Assembly (NCBI GenBank): GCA_030649165.1
Contig: JAUSGG010000060.1
Coordinates: 1 to 52,059 of the forward strand
Source: Armatimonadota bacterium
Lineage (GTDB): Bacteria; Armatimonadota; UBA5829; JAUSEB01
DNA: 52,059 bases
Direction: 5' to 3'
Each line of letters opens with the position of its first letter. The first letter of the stretch is position 1. Both the position numbers and the translations under genes were made by a program. Of this stretch, positions 38,764 to 47,584 are shown piece by piece. Below the pieces are notes generated by a model. It ran no database searches. It was not told where the DNA came from and worked only from the letters and a program-made list of their open reading frames with translations.

Positions 38764-41217
38764 CTATTTCTTCGCGTACAAGAACGGCCTCTCGTATATG
38801 CCGTTGGCGCCGTAGTACTCGTCGTTGCACAGCACGCGGAGAGCGATTACGTTCTTCCCCGGCTGCAAGGAAGGTGTGATATCAATGTCCACTTCATGCG
38901 GACGAGAGAAGCATGATACATATTCACTGCGTCCGGCGTACGTGCCGTTGACGTAGACCCACACCTGGTCTACCACCGCGGGACAGAACAGGTGAGCTTG
39001 TTTGCCTTGCTCTACCGCGGGGACGTCAACAGCGAACCGGTACCAGCCGTAGCCCTGGTAGGGATGACCGTCGGCAGTCATCATGGGAAGGCCTTCGTCG
39101 CTCTTCAGATTCTGGTTCTGCCAGCCGGTGTACGTGCCGCATAGCTGCCATTTGGAGTCGTCGTAGTCCGGCTCCATCCACCTGTCAGAGCGGCCAACGT
39201 CGAATCGGTCGCTGCTGAACCGCGCGGTCTCAGGAAGAGGAGCGAGCATACTGCCCTCTTTACCATTGACCTTTTTCGCATATCGCGTCATGCGGTCGGC
39301 CTCCCAGTCCATGTTGTAAGGACCGGGCAACCAGCCGAAGAACTCGTTGATCTTCTTCATCTGCTGCTTCACGGCAAGCATCTGCCGCATAAGGCTGGCG
39401 GCGTCGGCGAAACGCAGTTCCTGCTTTGCCTTGAGGGAGTCGATGTAGAGGCGCAGGTGGTCGAATATCAGACGCTCCATGCGGACGTGCGTTTTGTCCT
39501 TCTCCGTTCCGCCCGCGGCTTCCGCTCGCGCGATATCGTCCGCCAGTCGAGCCATGACCTGTGGCGTGTAGATGACACACAGGATCACGTCTTCGTGGCC
39601 ATGATAAGGCGCAGAATCGAACGCGTTCTCCAGCGTCTCGTAGAAGTCGCGCAAGGGCTTGGCGGCCGGACCGAACCACTTCCGGTAGTAGTCGGCGAGG
39701 ATGGCGTCGACGTCCGCTTCGGTGTTCCACTCCAGGGCCGCGCGAACGACGTATGTGGGAATGCCGAGCTGCGAGATGTCGGTGAACTCAAGATCGTTGA
39801 AACCGAGGCAGCCGGTGTCCCTGGTCATAGGGATGTTCGCCCGAATACGCTTCACCATTGGGGTAACCGTGTCTTTGGACACGAGCATGGTGTAGTTGTA
39901 GCCGTAGATCCAGACCTTGTCCGTAAGCTTGCACCATCGCTTCAGAAGGCTGTACTGCCTGCGATTCTGCCAGCACTTGGGGTCGTCGTACCGGTGGATA
40001 GTGCAGCCGACTATGTCAGCGAACATGATGGTGAGGTTGTTGTATTTGTTGAAGTCGGGGATGTTCTCCGGCGGGACGTAGCGATTGGCGTACCCGTTTG
40101 TGGCTATCAGATAGCCGGGATACTTCTGTCCGGTTGCGTTCAGCAGCCCGTTGACGAAGAAGAAATATTCGTTTCCGGTCAGGTATTCGGCGACAGGATT
40201 GCCCTGGGCGTTGATCGTCGTGCAGTCCGAGTAGCGAATAGACATCTTGCGGCACAGTTCGCACTCACAGGTGGGCATGCCGTCGTCGGGGGAGAAGGCC
40301 ATCACCTGGTGGCCACTCTTGGCGTTGTCGTCTATTCTGTCCATCAACGCGTCGAGCATTCGCGGCCGGCCTGCGTATTTCGGGTCGTTCCTGCGCAGTT
40401 CATCGGCCATGCAGGGCAAGCCGGCGCTGCGCGTGCCATCCGGCTGCAGGGCAAACCATTCCGGGCGCTCCTTTATCTTGTCTCTCGGCAAAAGATAGTA
40501 AAGCGAGCTGTCGGCGGGGAGGCCGAACCAGTCGGCGCTGCGTGGGTTCATCTTGTTGCGGATCAGCCACAGATCGCGCGCTTCGAGCATTGCCTGCGTG
40601 CCCCAGGCGCCGTGGTAACGAACTACGAGGCTGGGATGCTGAGTAACAGACATCTCGGGAACAGTCAGAGTGGAGGACTTGGGCACGACCTCGCCATATT
40701 CGCCGGGGGTGAACCACCGAACACCAAGACGGTTGAGCAATTCGTAGGTGGCGTAGCGGGTGCCGAAATAGAGGGAATTCCCTACAGTCTCCCACCCATG
40801 CGGCCCGGGGGCGTCGACCTTCTTGCCCGCTGGGATCACGGCGTCGTTGCCGGCCAGCACAAGCGTGTCGTCTTTGCAGTAGATGACGAAGCCTTCCTCC
40901 CGAAACGCCCGTGTGAGGCCCTCGGGGATTTTCAGGCCGGGGATGGCGTCGGTCAGCTTGCCGCGGCCAACCAGGACCCTGGCGCCCGGAATACTCTCAG
41001 ACTCGGCGTGAATCTCCAGCTCAGCGCCGCTGATCATCTTCACGTACGTCCGGAGTTCCTGAGCTGCTATCTTCGCGCCTTCACTCGGCTTGTCGGCCAG
41101 GATAATACTGCACGCCGGCTTGCCATCCTTGACCAGCGTGAAGGACGCCGCCACCGATAGCGAGACGGCCCCGAGTAAGGCGGCTGGGATGATGACTCCG
41201 TATCGGATCCATTTCAT
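38764..41217 (-). CDS. DUF4838 secreted glycosidase-like protein, copy 1
   Basis: An 817-residue exported protein. The signal peptide is 1-25. Residues about 25-150 are an alpha-glucuronidase-N-type beta domain (KPSEGAKIAAQELRTYVKMISG). About 150-640 is the DUF4838 barrel (YFGTRYATYELLNRLGVRWFTPGEYGE, FSPDDGMPTCECELCRK, FADIVGCTIHRYDDPKCW). About 670-817 is a jelly-roll carbohydrate-binding domain (GRSDRWMEPDYDDSKWQ, YGWYRFAVDVP, VYVNGTYAGRS). The CxCxxC in the barrel is shared with the paralogue and may bind metal. DUF4838 proteins are found in polysaccharide loci, but activity is largely unproven. It follows its paralogue by 15 nt, so the two form one operon. Confidence 0.88.
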   Translation of the reverse strand: MKWIRYGVIIPAALLGAVSLSVAASFTLVKDGKPACSIILADKPSEGAKIAAQELRTYVKMISGAELEIHAESESIPGARVLVGRGKLTDAIPGLKIPEGLTRAFREEGFVIYCKDDTLVLAGNDAVIPAGKKVDAPGPHGWETVGNSLYFGTRYATYELLNRLGVRWFTPGEYGEVVPKSSTLTVPEMSVTQHPSLVVRYHGAWGTQAMLEARDLWLIRNKMNPRSADWFGLPADSSLYYLLPRDKIKERPEWFALQPDGTRSAGLPCMADELRRNDPKYAGRPRMLDALMDRIDDNAKSGHQVMAFSPDDGMPTCECELCRKMSIRYSDCTTINAQGNPVAEYLTGNEYFFFVNGLLNATGQKYPGYLIATNGYANRYVPPENIPDFNKYNNLTIMFADIVGCTIHRYDDPKCWQNRRQYSLLKRWCKLTDKVWIYGYNYTMLVSKDTVTPMVKRIRANIPMTRDTGCLGFNDLEFTDISQLGIPTYVVRAALEWNTEADVDAILADYYRKWFGPAAKPLRDFYETLENAFDSAPYHGHEDVILCVIYTPQVMARLADDIARAEAAGGTEKDKTHVRMERLIFDHLRLYIDSLKAKQELRFADAASLMRQMLAVKQQMKKINEFFGWLPGPYNMDWEADRMTRYAKKVNGKEGSMLAPLPETARFSSDRFDVGRSDRWMEPDYDDSKWQLCGTYTGWQNQNLKSDEGLPMMTADGHPYQGYGWYRFAVDVPAVEQGKQAHLFCPAVVDQVWVYVNGTYAGRSEYVSCFSRPHEVDIDITPSLQPGKNVIALRVLCNDEYYGANGIYERPFLYAKK

Positions 41218-41232
41218 TGCGAGTGTCTCCTC

Positions 41233-43716
41233 CTACTGCTTCTTCGCGTACAAAAACGGCCTCTCGTATAGCCCGTTGGCGCCGAAGTACTCTTCCAGGC
41301 AGAGCACACGTACGGCGATGACGTTCTTACCCGGCTTTAGGAAGGAAGTGACGTCAAGATCCATCTCCTGCGGCCGGAACCACGCCTGCTGATAATTGGT
41401 GCGCCCGGCGTACTGGCCGTTGACCCACGCCCATCCCTGGTTGACGAACGCCGGCAGGAAGAGCCTAGCCTGCTTGCCTTGAGGCACAGTTGGAACATCG
41501 ACCGTAAAGCGATACCAGCTATAGCCGCGATATGGGTGGCCGTCCTTCGTCAGCAGCGACAGACCGTCTTCATCCTTCAGCGCCTGACTCTGCCAACCCG
41601 TCGTCGTGCCGCAAATCTGCCATTTCGCGTCGTCGTAGTCCGGTTCCATCCATCGGTCGGAACGGCCCACGTCGTGCCTGTCCGTGCGGAACCGGGCCAT
41701 CTCCGGCAATGGAGCGAGCATATTGCCCTCTTTGCCGTCGGTCTTGGCCGCCAGACGATGCATACGTTTGGCCTCCCAATCCATCCCGTAGGGAGTCGGT
41801 GACCAACCGAAGCAGTTGCTGATCTTGCGCATCCGCAGCTTCACCGCCCACATTCTCTCCATCAGTTTGGCGGCGTCGGCAAAGCGCAGGTCCTTTTTGG
41901 CCTGCAGGGAATCCACGTACATGCGCAGATGGTCGAACCCTAGCCGCTCGACCAGCACATGCCCCTTTTCTGTGTCGGAGCCGGCCGTGGATTCCGCTCG
42001 CGCTATGTCATCCGCGAGCCGCGCCATGAGTTTGGGCGTGTAGACCTCCGTCAGGATCACGTCCTCGTGGCCGTGGCAGGAAACGGAGTCGAACGCAGTT
42101 TCGAGCGCCTCGTAGTAGTCCTTCATGGGAGCGGCAGCGGGGCCAAACCACTTTTCATAGAAGTCGGCGAGTATGGCGTCAACATCGGCGCGCGTGTCCC
42201 ATTCCAGAGCGAAGCGCGCAACATACGTAGGCAGGCCCAACTGGGACAAATCGATCCACTCCTGATCGCGGAAGCCTATTGCCCCGGCCTCTTTGATCAT
42301 CGGGATGTTGGTCCGTATTCGCTTCGTCATCGGCGTGATGGTGCCCTTGGATACGAGAATGGTGTAGTTGTAACCGTAGACCCACACCTTATCGCTGATC
42401 TTGCACCATTGCTTGAGCATGTTGTACTGCTGGCGCATCTGCCAGCACTTGGGATCGTCATAGCGATGAATGGTGCAGCCTACAATGTCCGCGAACATGA
42501 TCATCAGGTTCTTGTGACGGTTAAAGCCAGGCGAGACCTCGGGCGGAGCGTAACGGTTCGCGTAACCGTTCGTAGCGATGATGTGTTCGGGGTACTTAGC
42601 GCCTACCGCGTCCAGAAGGCCGTTCACGAAGAAGAAATACTCCTGTGATGTCAGATACTCCGGAACCGGATCGCCCGGCGTGCCAGGCTCCTGTCCGGGG
42701 GGAGGGGCGGCGCAGTATCCATCGGAAAAGCGAAAAGACGTTTTGCGGCACGTATCACACAGGCAGGCGGGCGTTCCGTCGTCCGGAGAAAAGTCGGTGG
42801 TGCGAGCGCCCGTAGCCGCGCGCTCGCAGATATTCGCCGAGATAGTATCGAGCAAGCGAGGCTGACCCGCGTACTTCGGGTCGTTGCGGCGCAGTTCGTC
42901 GGTCATGCAAGGCATACCCCCCAGCCGCGTGCCATCCGCCTGCAAGGCGAACCATTCCGGATGGACCTTTACCTGGTCTCGCGGCATGAGGCCGTTCAGC
43001 GATCCGTCGGCGGGAACGCCAAACCACATGGGGCTGCGCGGGTTCATCCTGTTGCGCACCATCCACATGTCTCGCTCATCCTGCATGGCGGCTCCGGCCT
43101 CTCCGCCACAGGCAAACATGGCTCGAACCGGAAAGTCGGGGCGCTCAGTCACGGACACCTCGGCAACCTGAAGTATGGCCGATCTGGGGACGAACTCACC
43201 ATACTCACCGGGTGCAAACCAACGGACGCCCAGCCGGTTGAGAAGATCATAGACGGCATATCGGGTACCCAGATACATCGAGTTTCCAAGGCACGAACCG
43301 CTCGGATCGGGATTACTCAGTATCCTGGTGTCGATTTCCGTGTCATTGCCCGCCAAGACGAGCGTATCGCCCGCGCAGTGGATGACATAGCCTTCCTCGC
43401 GGAATGCGGGGGTGAGGCCGTCAGGAATCTTCAGCCCGGAGATCGCGTCGGTCAGGCGGCTGCGGCCAACCAGTATCTTCGCGCCCGTAACATTCTCTGC
43501 GTCACTTCGTATCTCCAACCTGGCGCCGCTGATCTTCTCCACATATTCTTGCAGTTCCTGTGCGGCGGATTTGGCGTTGTTACTCGGCTTCGCGGCTATG
43601 ACGATAGCGCACGTCGGTTTGCCGTCCCTTACAAGCGTAAACTGCGCTCCGGTGGAAGCCGAGACGCCGGCGAGCAATAAGGCTGATATGATCAGCCCGC
43701 GGAACAACCACTTCAA
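41233..43716 (-). CDS. DUF4838 secreted glycosidase-like protein, copy 2
   Basis: An 827-residue paralogue of the next gene along its whole length, with the same signal peptide, alpha-glucuronidase-N-type domain, DUF4838 barrel and C-terminal jelly roll (GRSDRWMEPDYDDAKWQ). The barrel has PACLCDTCRK, keeping the CxCxxC. It differs by a short insert (PGQEPGTPGDPVPEY) and many substitutions, so the duplication is not recent. The start is TTG 43716, which aligns with the ATG of copy 1 (LKWLFRG against MKWIRYG) and has AGGAGG 8 nt upstream; the longer frame to 43830 is rejected. It is the first gene of a two-gene operon with its own promoter candidate at 43802-43830. Confidence 0.88.
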   Translation of the reverse strand: MKWLFRGLIISALLLAGVSASTGAQFTLVRDGKPTCAIVIAAKPSNNAKSAAQELQEYVEKISGARLEIRSDAENVTGAKILVGRSRLTDAISGLKIPDGLTPAFREEGYVIHCAGDTLVLAGNDTEIDTRILSNPDPSGSCLGNSMYLGTRYAVYDLLNRLGVRWFAPGEYGEFVPRSAILQVAEVSVTERPDFPVRAMFACGGEAGAAMQDERDMWMVRNRMNPRSPMWFGVPADGSLNGLMPRDQVKVHPEWFALQADGTRLGGMPCMTDELRRNDPKYAGQPRLLDTISANICERAATGARTTDFSPDDGTPACLCDTCRKTSFRFSDGYCAAPPPGQEPGTPGDPVPEYLTSQEYFFFVNGLLDAVGAKYPEHIIATNGYANRYAPPEVSPGFNRHKNLMIMFADIVGCTIHRYDDPKCWQMRQQYNMLKQWCKISDKVWVYGYNYTILVSKGTITPMTKRIRTNIPMIKEAGAIGFRDQEWIDLSQLGLPTYVARFALEWDTRADVDAILADFYEKWFGPAAAPMKDYYEALETAFDSVSCHGHEDVILTEVYTPKLMARLADDIARAESTAGSDTEKGHVLVERLGFDHLRMYVDSLQAKKDLRFADAAKLMERMWAVKLRMRKISNCFGWSPTPYGMDWEAKRMHRLAAKTDGKEGNMLAPLPEMARFRTDRHDVGRSDRWMEPDYDDAKWQICGTTTGWQSQALKDEDGLSLLTKDGHPYRGYSWYRFTVDVPTVPQGKQARLFLPAFVNQGWAWVNGQYAGRTNYQQAWFRPQEMDLDVTSFLKPGKNVIAVRVLCLEEYFGANGLYERPFLYAKKQ

Positions 43717-43801
43717 ATGGATTACCTCCTGATGCGTTGTGTTGGCCCACAAATGCGTGGCGATGCGAAGCGTTTTCCGAGGGAGTGTCGGAGTCCGATG
43801 G

Positions 43802-43830
43802 CGTATAGCCTCGCGCATACTGATGGGCAA
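43802..43830 (-). promoter_or_regulatory. Candidate promoter of the DUF4838 pair
   Basis: On the minus strand TTGCCC (43830-43825), 17 bp, TATACG (43807-43802), downstream of the hairpin ending the previous gene. Each box matches the consensus at about four of six positions. Confidence 0.4.
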
Positions 43831-43892
43831 TCAGTGAGTCTTTCGACGCTTGGGCGGCATTTCCCTTTATTACCACGGCTGCGGAACAAGAG

Positions 43893-43922
43893 GGCCGCCC
43901 GCGTGATCCATTGCGGGCGGCC
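43893..43922 (-). terminator. Hairpin after the 1158-residue secreted protein gene
   Basis: A perfect 10-bp inverted repeat GGCCGCCCGC-10-GCGGGCGGCC about 30 nt past the stop. A weak T-containing tract (CTCTTGTT) follows on the minus strand. Confidence 0.55.
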
Positions 43923-43953
43923 ATACGTTTGTCGGTTACGGCGAAACCAGCGC

Positions 43954-46900
43954 CTACGGAAGAAGCGTCTGTATCTGCACCGGCAGTATACAGGGCCTCA
44001 GCCCTGAGTTGTTGAAGCATGAGCTTATTCCGGTGACCACCACATAGCTGTTCTCGGCGTAGCCGGCGGGATCGGCGACCATCCTTACTCCCACGTTGTC
44101 GACGCCATCAGTCTGCGTCCCATCGGCGCGTCCGGAACCGTCATCGATATAGAAGTACGGATCGGGTATCGCGGTTTTCCTCTGCGTAACTCTGCCGCAG
44201 ACGCATATATAGAGGCCGATGTTGTTCGGACCAATGCCGCCAACCACTCCGGGAGTAAATTCATTCAGAGCCGCGCCGCCGACCGAAGCATTAGCCAGGA
44301 CCACGGCCCGCGGACCACCCGGGCCGGGGCTGGTCTTCTCTACTGCGTTTCCGGTACAGTCCATCAACCTCTCTGAACCGGAGCCGCCGACCGATCCGGC
44401 GACATCCACCTGATCGCCGGCAAGTACCGAGGCCGCGGAGACAACTTTGATTCCCGATGGACTGTTGGGTTCCTGGAGGTAGAAATAGCCTGGGAACGCC
44501 GCTGAGACCAGCTTGCCTCTCAAAGCCTTCGCGGCGGAGGAATCGGCAAGAGCCTTGGCTTCCTGTATTGTCGCAATTCCAGGGGCAACCGTTATCCCAT
44601 TGCTGATCGTGCTGCTTCCCCAGACTCCCGAGCCTGTTCCACACTGCGCGCTTATATAGTAAATCTGGTTTTCGGAAAGGCTGAGCCCGGTCACGGTGTT
44701 GTCTGTCGTTGTGCCGCAGCTCGTCCACGCTTTGGTATTCGTGCCTTCGGGGGTTGTCCCGATGGCGTAGCGGTACTCGAGTATGCCGGCGACCGCGTCG
44801 AAATCGAAATGCAGCTTGGACAGGCTCGGGGTGTAGGCTCCGTCGTCCCTCACTACGGCCACGACTCCTGTTGTCGGCTGAACCCGTACGTTGTCCACAT
44901 AAGCCTTCTGCGGATTCAGATTGGGGTTCCTGTTACTTGAGATGACCACGCTGGAGACGTTGGTGGCCGTGCCTTTCCAAGAGTAGTTGGTGACCTTCTT
45001 CACCCCGTCAAGCCATACGTCCATCTTCCTGGTAGCTACGTTCAGTCCTATCCTCACGTCATACCAGCCCAGGTTGGTCACCGACGGCGCGACAGTCGCA
45101 AGCGACCCGGGGCCATATTCAATGAACATCCTGCCCTTCTGGATATGGAGCTTCGTTATTTCGGTAGAAGAGTCCGCGCCGTAAATATACACATATCCCA
45201 GCAACTGCCCCAGCGTCCCGACCGCGTCCTGAGCAACGTCAAGTCTGACGTAACAGTACCCGCTCGTCTTGTCGGAGAAGCTGATCTGATTGGCCATCGA
45301 GAGACCCGAGGGAACAGTATCCATGAGGGCGGACTTACCGGCGCCGCCTTTGGCATAAGCCGCCTGCACCTGCGCGCTGGCGACTCCGGGTGTCATCCAG
45401 CCTGCCTGGCCCCCGAGGTTGCCGTCGTTGCGACCATCGAAGGTTTCGTTAATCCAATCGGGTAGCGCCGAAGCAACTGTCGACGCAAGGACAGCCAGCG
45501 AATAGTTTGGCTCCCCGTCATAGGCGAATGCGGAATAGTAGTAAGGATCGGAAGGATTCACCCCGGTATGGTCAAAGCTGTCAAGCGTTCCCGGAGACGC
45601 GGTTCTGTTGCAGACGGGGTTTCCGTCGGTCGGGCTGGAAGGATAAGTGCCTGTTCTGTATCTGATCACTGTTCCTACGAAATCGGAATCGCCTGGGTTG
45701 GTCCATGAGAGGTTGTTGGTTGTTCCATTGGCGACGGCGGTGAAGCTCGTTGGAAATCCGGGAGGAGTGAAGTCGGCCTGTCCCAGTGTGCCCTTGATGA
45801 GGTAGGCTACGTTGGCGTTGGCATTGCCGGCGAGGACCGTGTTGTCACCTATGTTCTTGAACACAGGCCCCAGCACAATAGCGCCGGTTCTTGGGTCGTA
45901 GACCGTAAAGTTGAGCTGTCTTCGCGCCTTGAGCGTCACGCCTCCCTGCTTGATTCCCTGAGGGTAACAGACAAACTCTTCTCCGGTTGCCCCTGTACCA
46001 TCCGTGCTGCCGATGTTCCTGTGGCAGCCATCGGTTGCCGTAGGCACGTCTGTCCAGTACATATTGGCCGTGCTGTTGCAGTAGGCGGTGAACGGGGCGG
46101 ATCCCTCGATGCCGTCGTTTCTGGTCCAACCCGGCAAGTCAGGAGGAAGAAGCTGCTCCAGGAACCGGTAGTCGGACACTGCCGCCTTGTCCTGGAACCT
46201 TGTGTTACCGAAAACACCGGCGTCAGTATGATAAACGTACATCGGGAGCTTCGCTATCCAAGCGAAACAGGCCGCTGAGACTAGCCTGGTAGGATCCTCC
46301 TCCGTGTCCACGGACGAGCCGGGACCTATAGGTTCATTGCTGGACGTCGGCGGCAGGGTGGAAGGATAGCATTTCCAGGCGTCCCTCACAGGAATCCATC
46401 CCAGTTCACCGGTGTCTCTGTCCAAGTGGTAAGTGCACAGCGTTGCCGCGCTGCCGTAGTAGAGGTTCTCCATGTCCGATAGACTCGAATGGTTCGATGT
46501 CAGCGCAACCAGTAGTGGGATGCGAGCTGCGAGATATGCCCCGAATTCCCTCAGGTCGGCCTCTCCCTGAGTACCAGGAAAGCCGTTCTGCCATGCCTCG
46601 TTGCAAACCTCAAGATGCATCACCTTTTGTTGGCGGCTTGCGATGTTGTCCAGGATCGTCTGCATGTGGTTGATGCGATCCGTCTTATTAGGCATAAGCT
46701 GCGCATCAGCGAAGATAGTCAACTCGGTCCTGATGCCGTACTCGTCGTAGGCTATATCGATCATATCAACCAGTTGCGTCCAGTAATCGGACCACGCGGG
46801 CACATAGGTCCCAGCCTGATTGTAGAAGTTGATAGGCGCGATTTCCTTGCCGACCCATGCAGTGTACCATCCGACCATCGACAGCGCGCGCATGTACTTG

Positions 46901-47430
46901 AAGTTATTGGAAGCCATGAAGGCAAGGTCATCCCGGAAGCGATCGCGATCATACTTGCATCGCCTAAGGGCCGACATATAGCTGAATCCGAGGCCGAGGA
47001 ATGGCCCGCCGTCGTCTTCGGCGTGATAGCCGACAAGCCGCACGTTGCCGCGGCGAGGCCATTGGTAGGCGGTGTCAACCATGAACGAATGCCCAAGCGC
47101 GCTCCAGTTGCCCCAACCGCTGCCATCGGCTATCCTCGCGAAAACATAGTAAGTATTGCCGCTGATGAGCGTTCCGGTGACGGCCTGGTTAAGGGTAGAA
47201 CTGATTTGGCCCGAATCCCACACGACACCGGTATTGGGATCGTTTGCTGTGGAAACGCGGACCTGATAGCTGGTATGAGTGGCCCCGCTCCAATGGATTC
47301 GGGGCGTGACCTTGTTGGTGGTCTTGCCGCTCATCGGCCATACGATGGTAGGCGCCGTAGGAACCGCCGACGCCATCGAGACCGTAATGATGACTCCAAG
47401 CGTTATCAGACCCAGCAAAATCGATTTCAT
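43954..47430 (-). CDS. Large secreted modular glycosidase-like protein (FN3, GH-A-type barrel, ConA-like, OB-fold)
   Basis: An 1158-residue exported protein with AGGAGG 5 nt before ATG 47430 and a signal peptide of about 24 residues. In order: FN3-like domain (about 25-125); a TIM-barrel region (about 130-530) with LEVCNEAW, the Asn-Glu pattern of clan GH-A acid/base residues; FN3 (about 550-660); a concanavalin-like domain (about 665-835); another FN3-like domain (about 840-935); and an OB-fold-like module (about 938-1158) with IQEAKALADSSAAKALRGK and YFYLQEPNSPSGIKVVS. The catalytic nucleophile is not certain; TSSNEPIG is a candidate. It probably attacks or binds an extracellular polysaccharide. 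It lies downstream of the six-hairpin glycosidase gene and is closed by a hairpin. Confidence 0.78.
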   Translation of the reverse strand: MKSILLGLITLGVIITVSMASAVPTAPTIVWPMSGKTTNKVTPRIHWSGATHTSYQVRVSTANDPNTGVVWDSGQISSTLNQAVTGTLISGNTYYVFARIADGSGWGNWSALGHSFMVDTAYQWPRRGNVRLVGYHAEDDGGPFLGLGFSYMSALRRCKYDRDRFRDDLAFMASNNFKYMRALSMVGWYTAWVGKEIAPINFYNQAGTYVPAWSDYWTQLVDMIDIAYDEYGIRTELTIFADAQLMPNKTDRINHMQTILDNIASRQQKVMHLEVCNEAWQNGFPGTQGEADLREFGAYLAARIPLLVALTSNHSSLSDMENLYYGSAATLCTYHLDRDTGELGWIPVRDAWKCYPSTLPPTSSNEPIGPGSSVDTEEDPTRLVSAACFAWIAKLPMYVYHTDAGVFGNTRFQDKAAVSDYRFLEQLLPPDLPGWTRNDGIEGSAPFTAYCNSTANMYWTDVPTATDGCHRNIGSTDGTGATGEEFVCYPQGIKQGGVTLKARRQLNFTVYDPRTGAIVLGPVFKNIGDNTVLAGNANANVAYLIKGTLGQADFTPPGFPTSFTAVANGTTNNLSWTNPGDSDFVGTVIRYRTGTYPSSPTDGNPVCNRTASPGTLDSFDHTGVNPSDPYYYSAFAYDGEPNYSLAVLASTVASALPDWINETFDGRNDGNLGGQAGWMTPGVASAQVQAAYAKGGAGKSALMDTVPSGLSMANQISFSDKTSGYCYVRLDVAQDAVGTLGQLLGYVYIYGADSSTEITKLHIQKGRMFIEYGPGSLATVAPSVTNLGWYDVRIGLNVATRKMDVWLDGVKKVTNYSWKGTATNVSSVVISSNRNPNLNPQKAYVDNVRVQPTTGVVAVVRDDGAYTPSLSKLHFDFDAVAGILEYRYAIGTTPEGTNTKAWTSCGTTTDNTVTGLSLSENQIYYISAQCGTGSGVWGSSTISNGITVAPGIATIQEAKALADSSAAKALRGKLVSAAFPGYFYLQEPNSPSGIKVVSAASVLAGDQVDVAGSVGGSGSERLMDCTGNAVEKTSPGPGGPRAVVLANASVGGAALNEFTPGVVGGIGPNNIGLYICVCGRVTQRKTAIPDPYFYIDDGSGRADGTQTDGVDNVGVRMVADPAGYAENSYVVVTGISSCFNNSGLRPCILPVQIQTLLP

Positions 47431-47584
47431 AGCGCCCTCCTGTATAATCTTATAGTCCGCGGCACGCATACGGGTATCCGTAGAATTACCGGTTTTTGAA
47501 ATGTGGCCTATTCGCACGTACCGTTTGACGGCGTCGCTTGCGGAGGACTTCGACTCCACGTTCAGCCGCCGTGGACACATGGAG

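Noticed and set aside
39457-41160. Long open frame (567 codons) on the plus strand opposite DUF4838 copy 1
   Set aside because: It is an antisense shadow of a clear secreted protein; its translation is Arg/Val-rich with no recognisable motif and no ribosome binding site.
46615-47499. Open frame of 294 codons on the plus strand opposite the 1158-residue protein
   Set aside because: It is the codon-structure shadow of the real gene; there is no domain and the start is unsupported.
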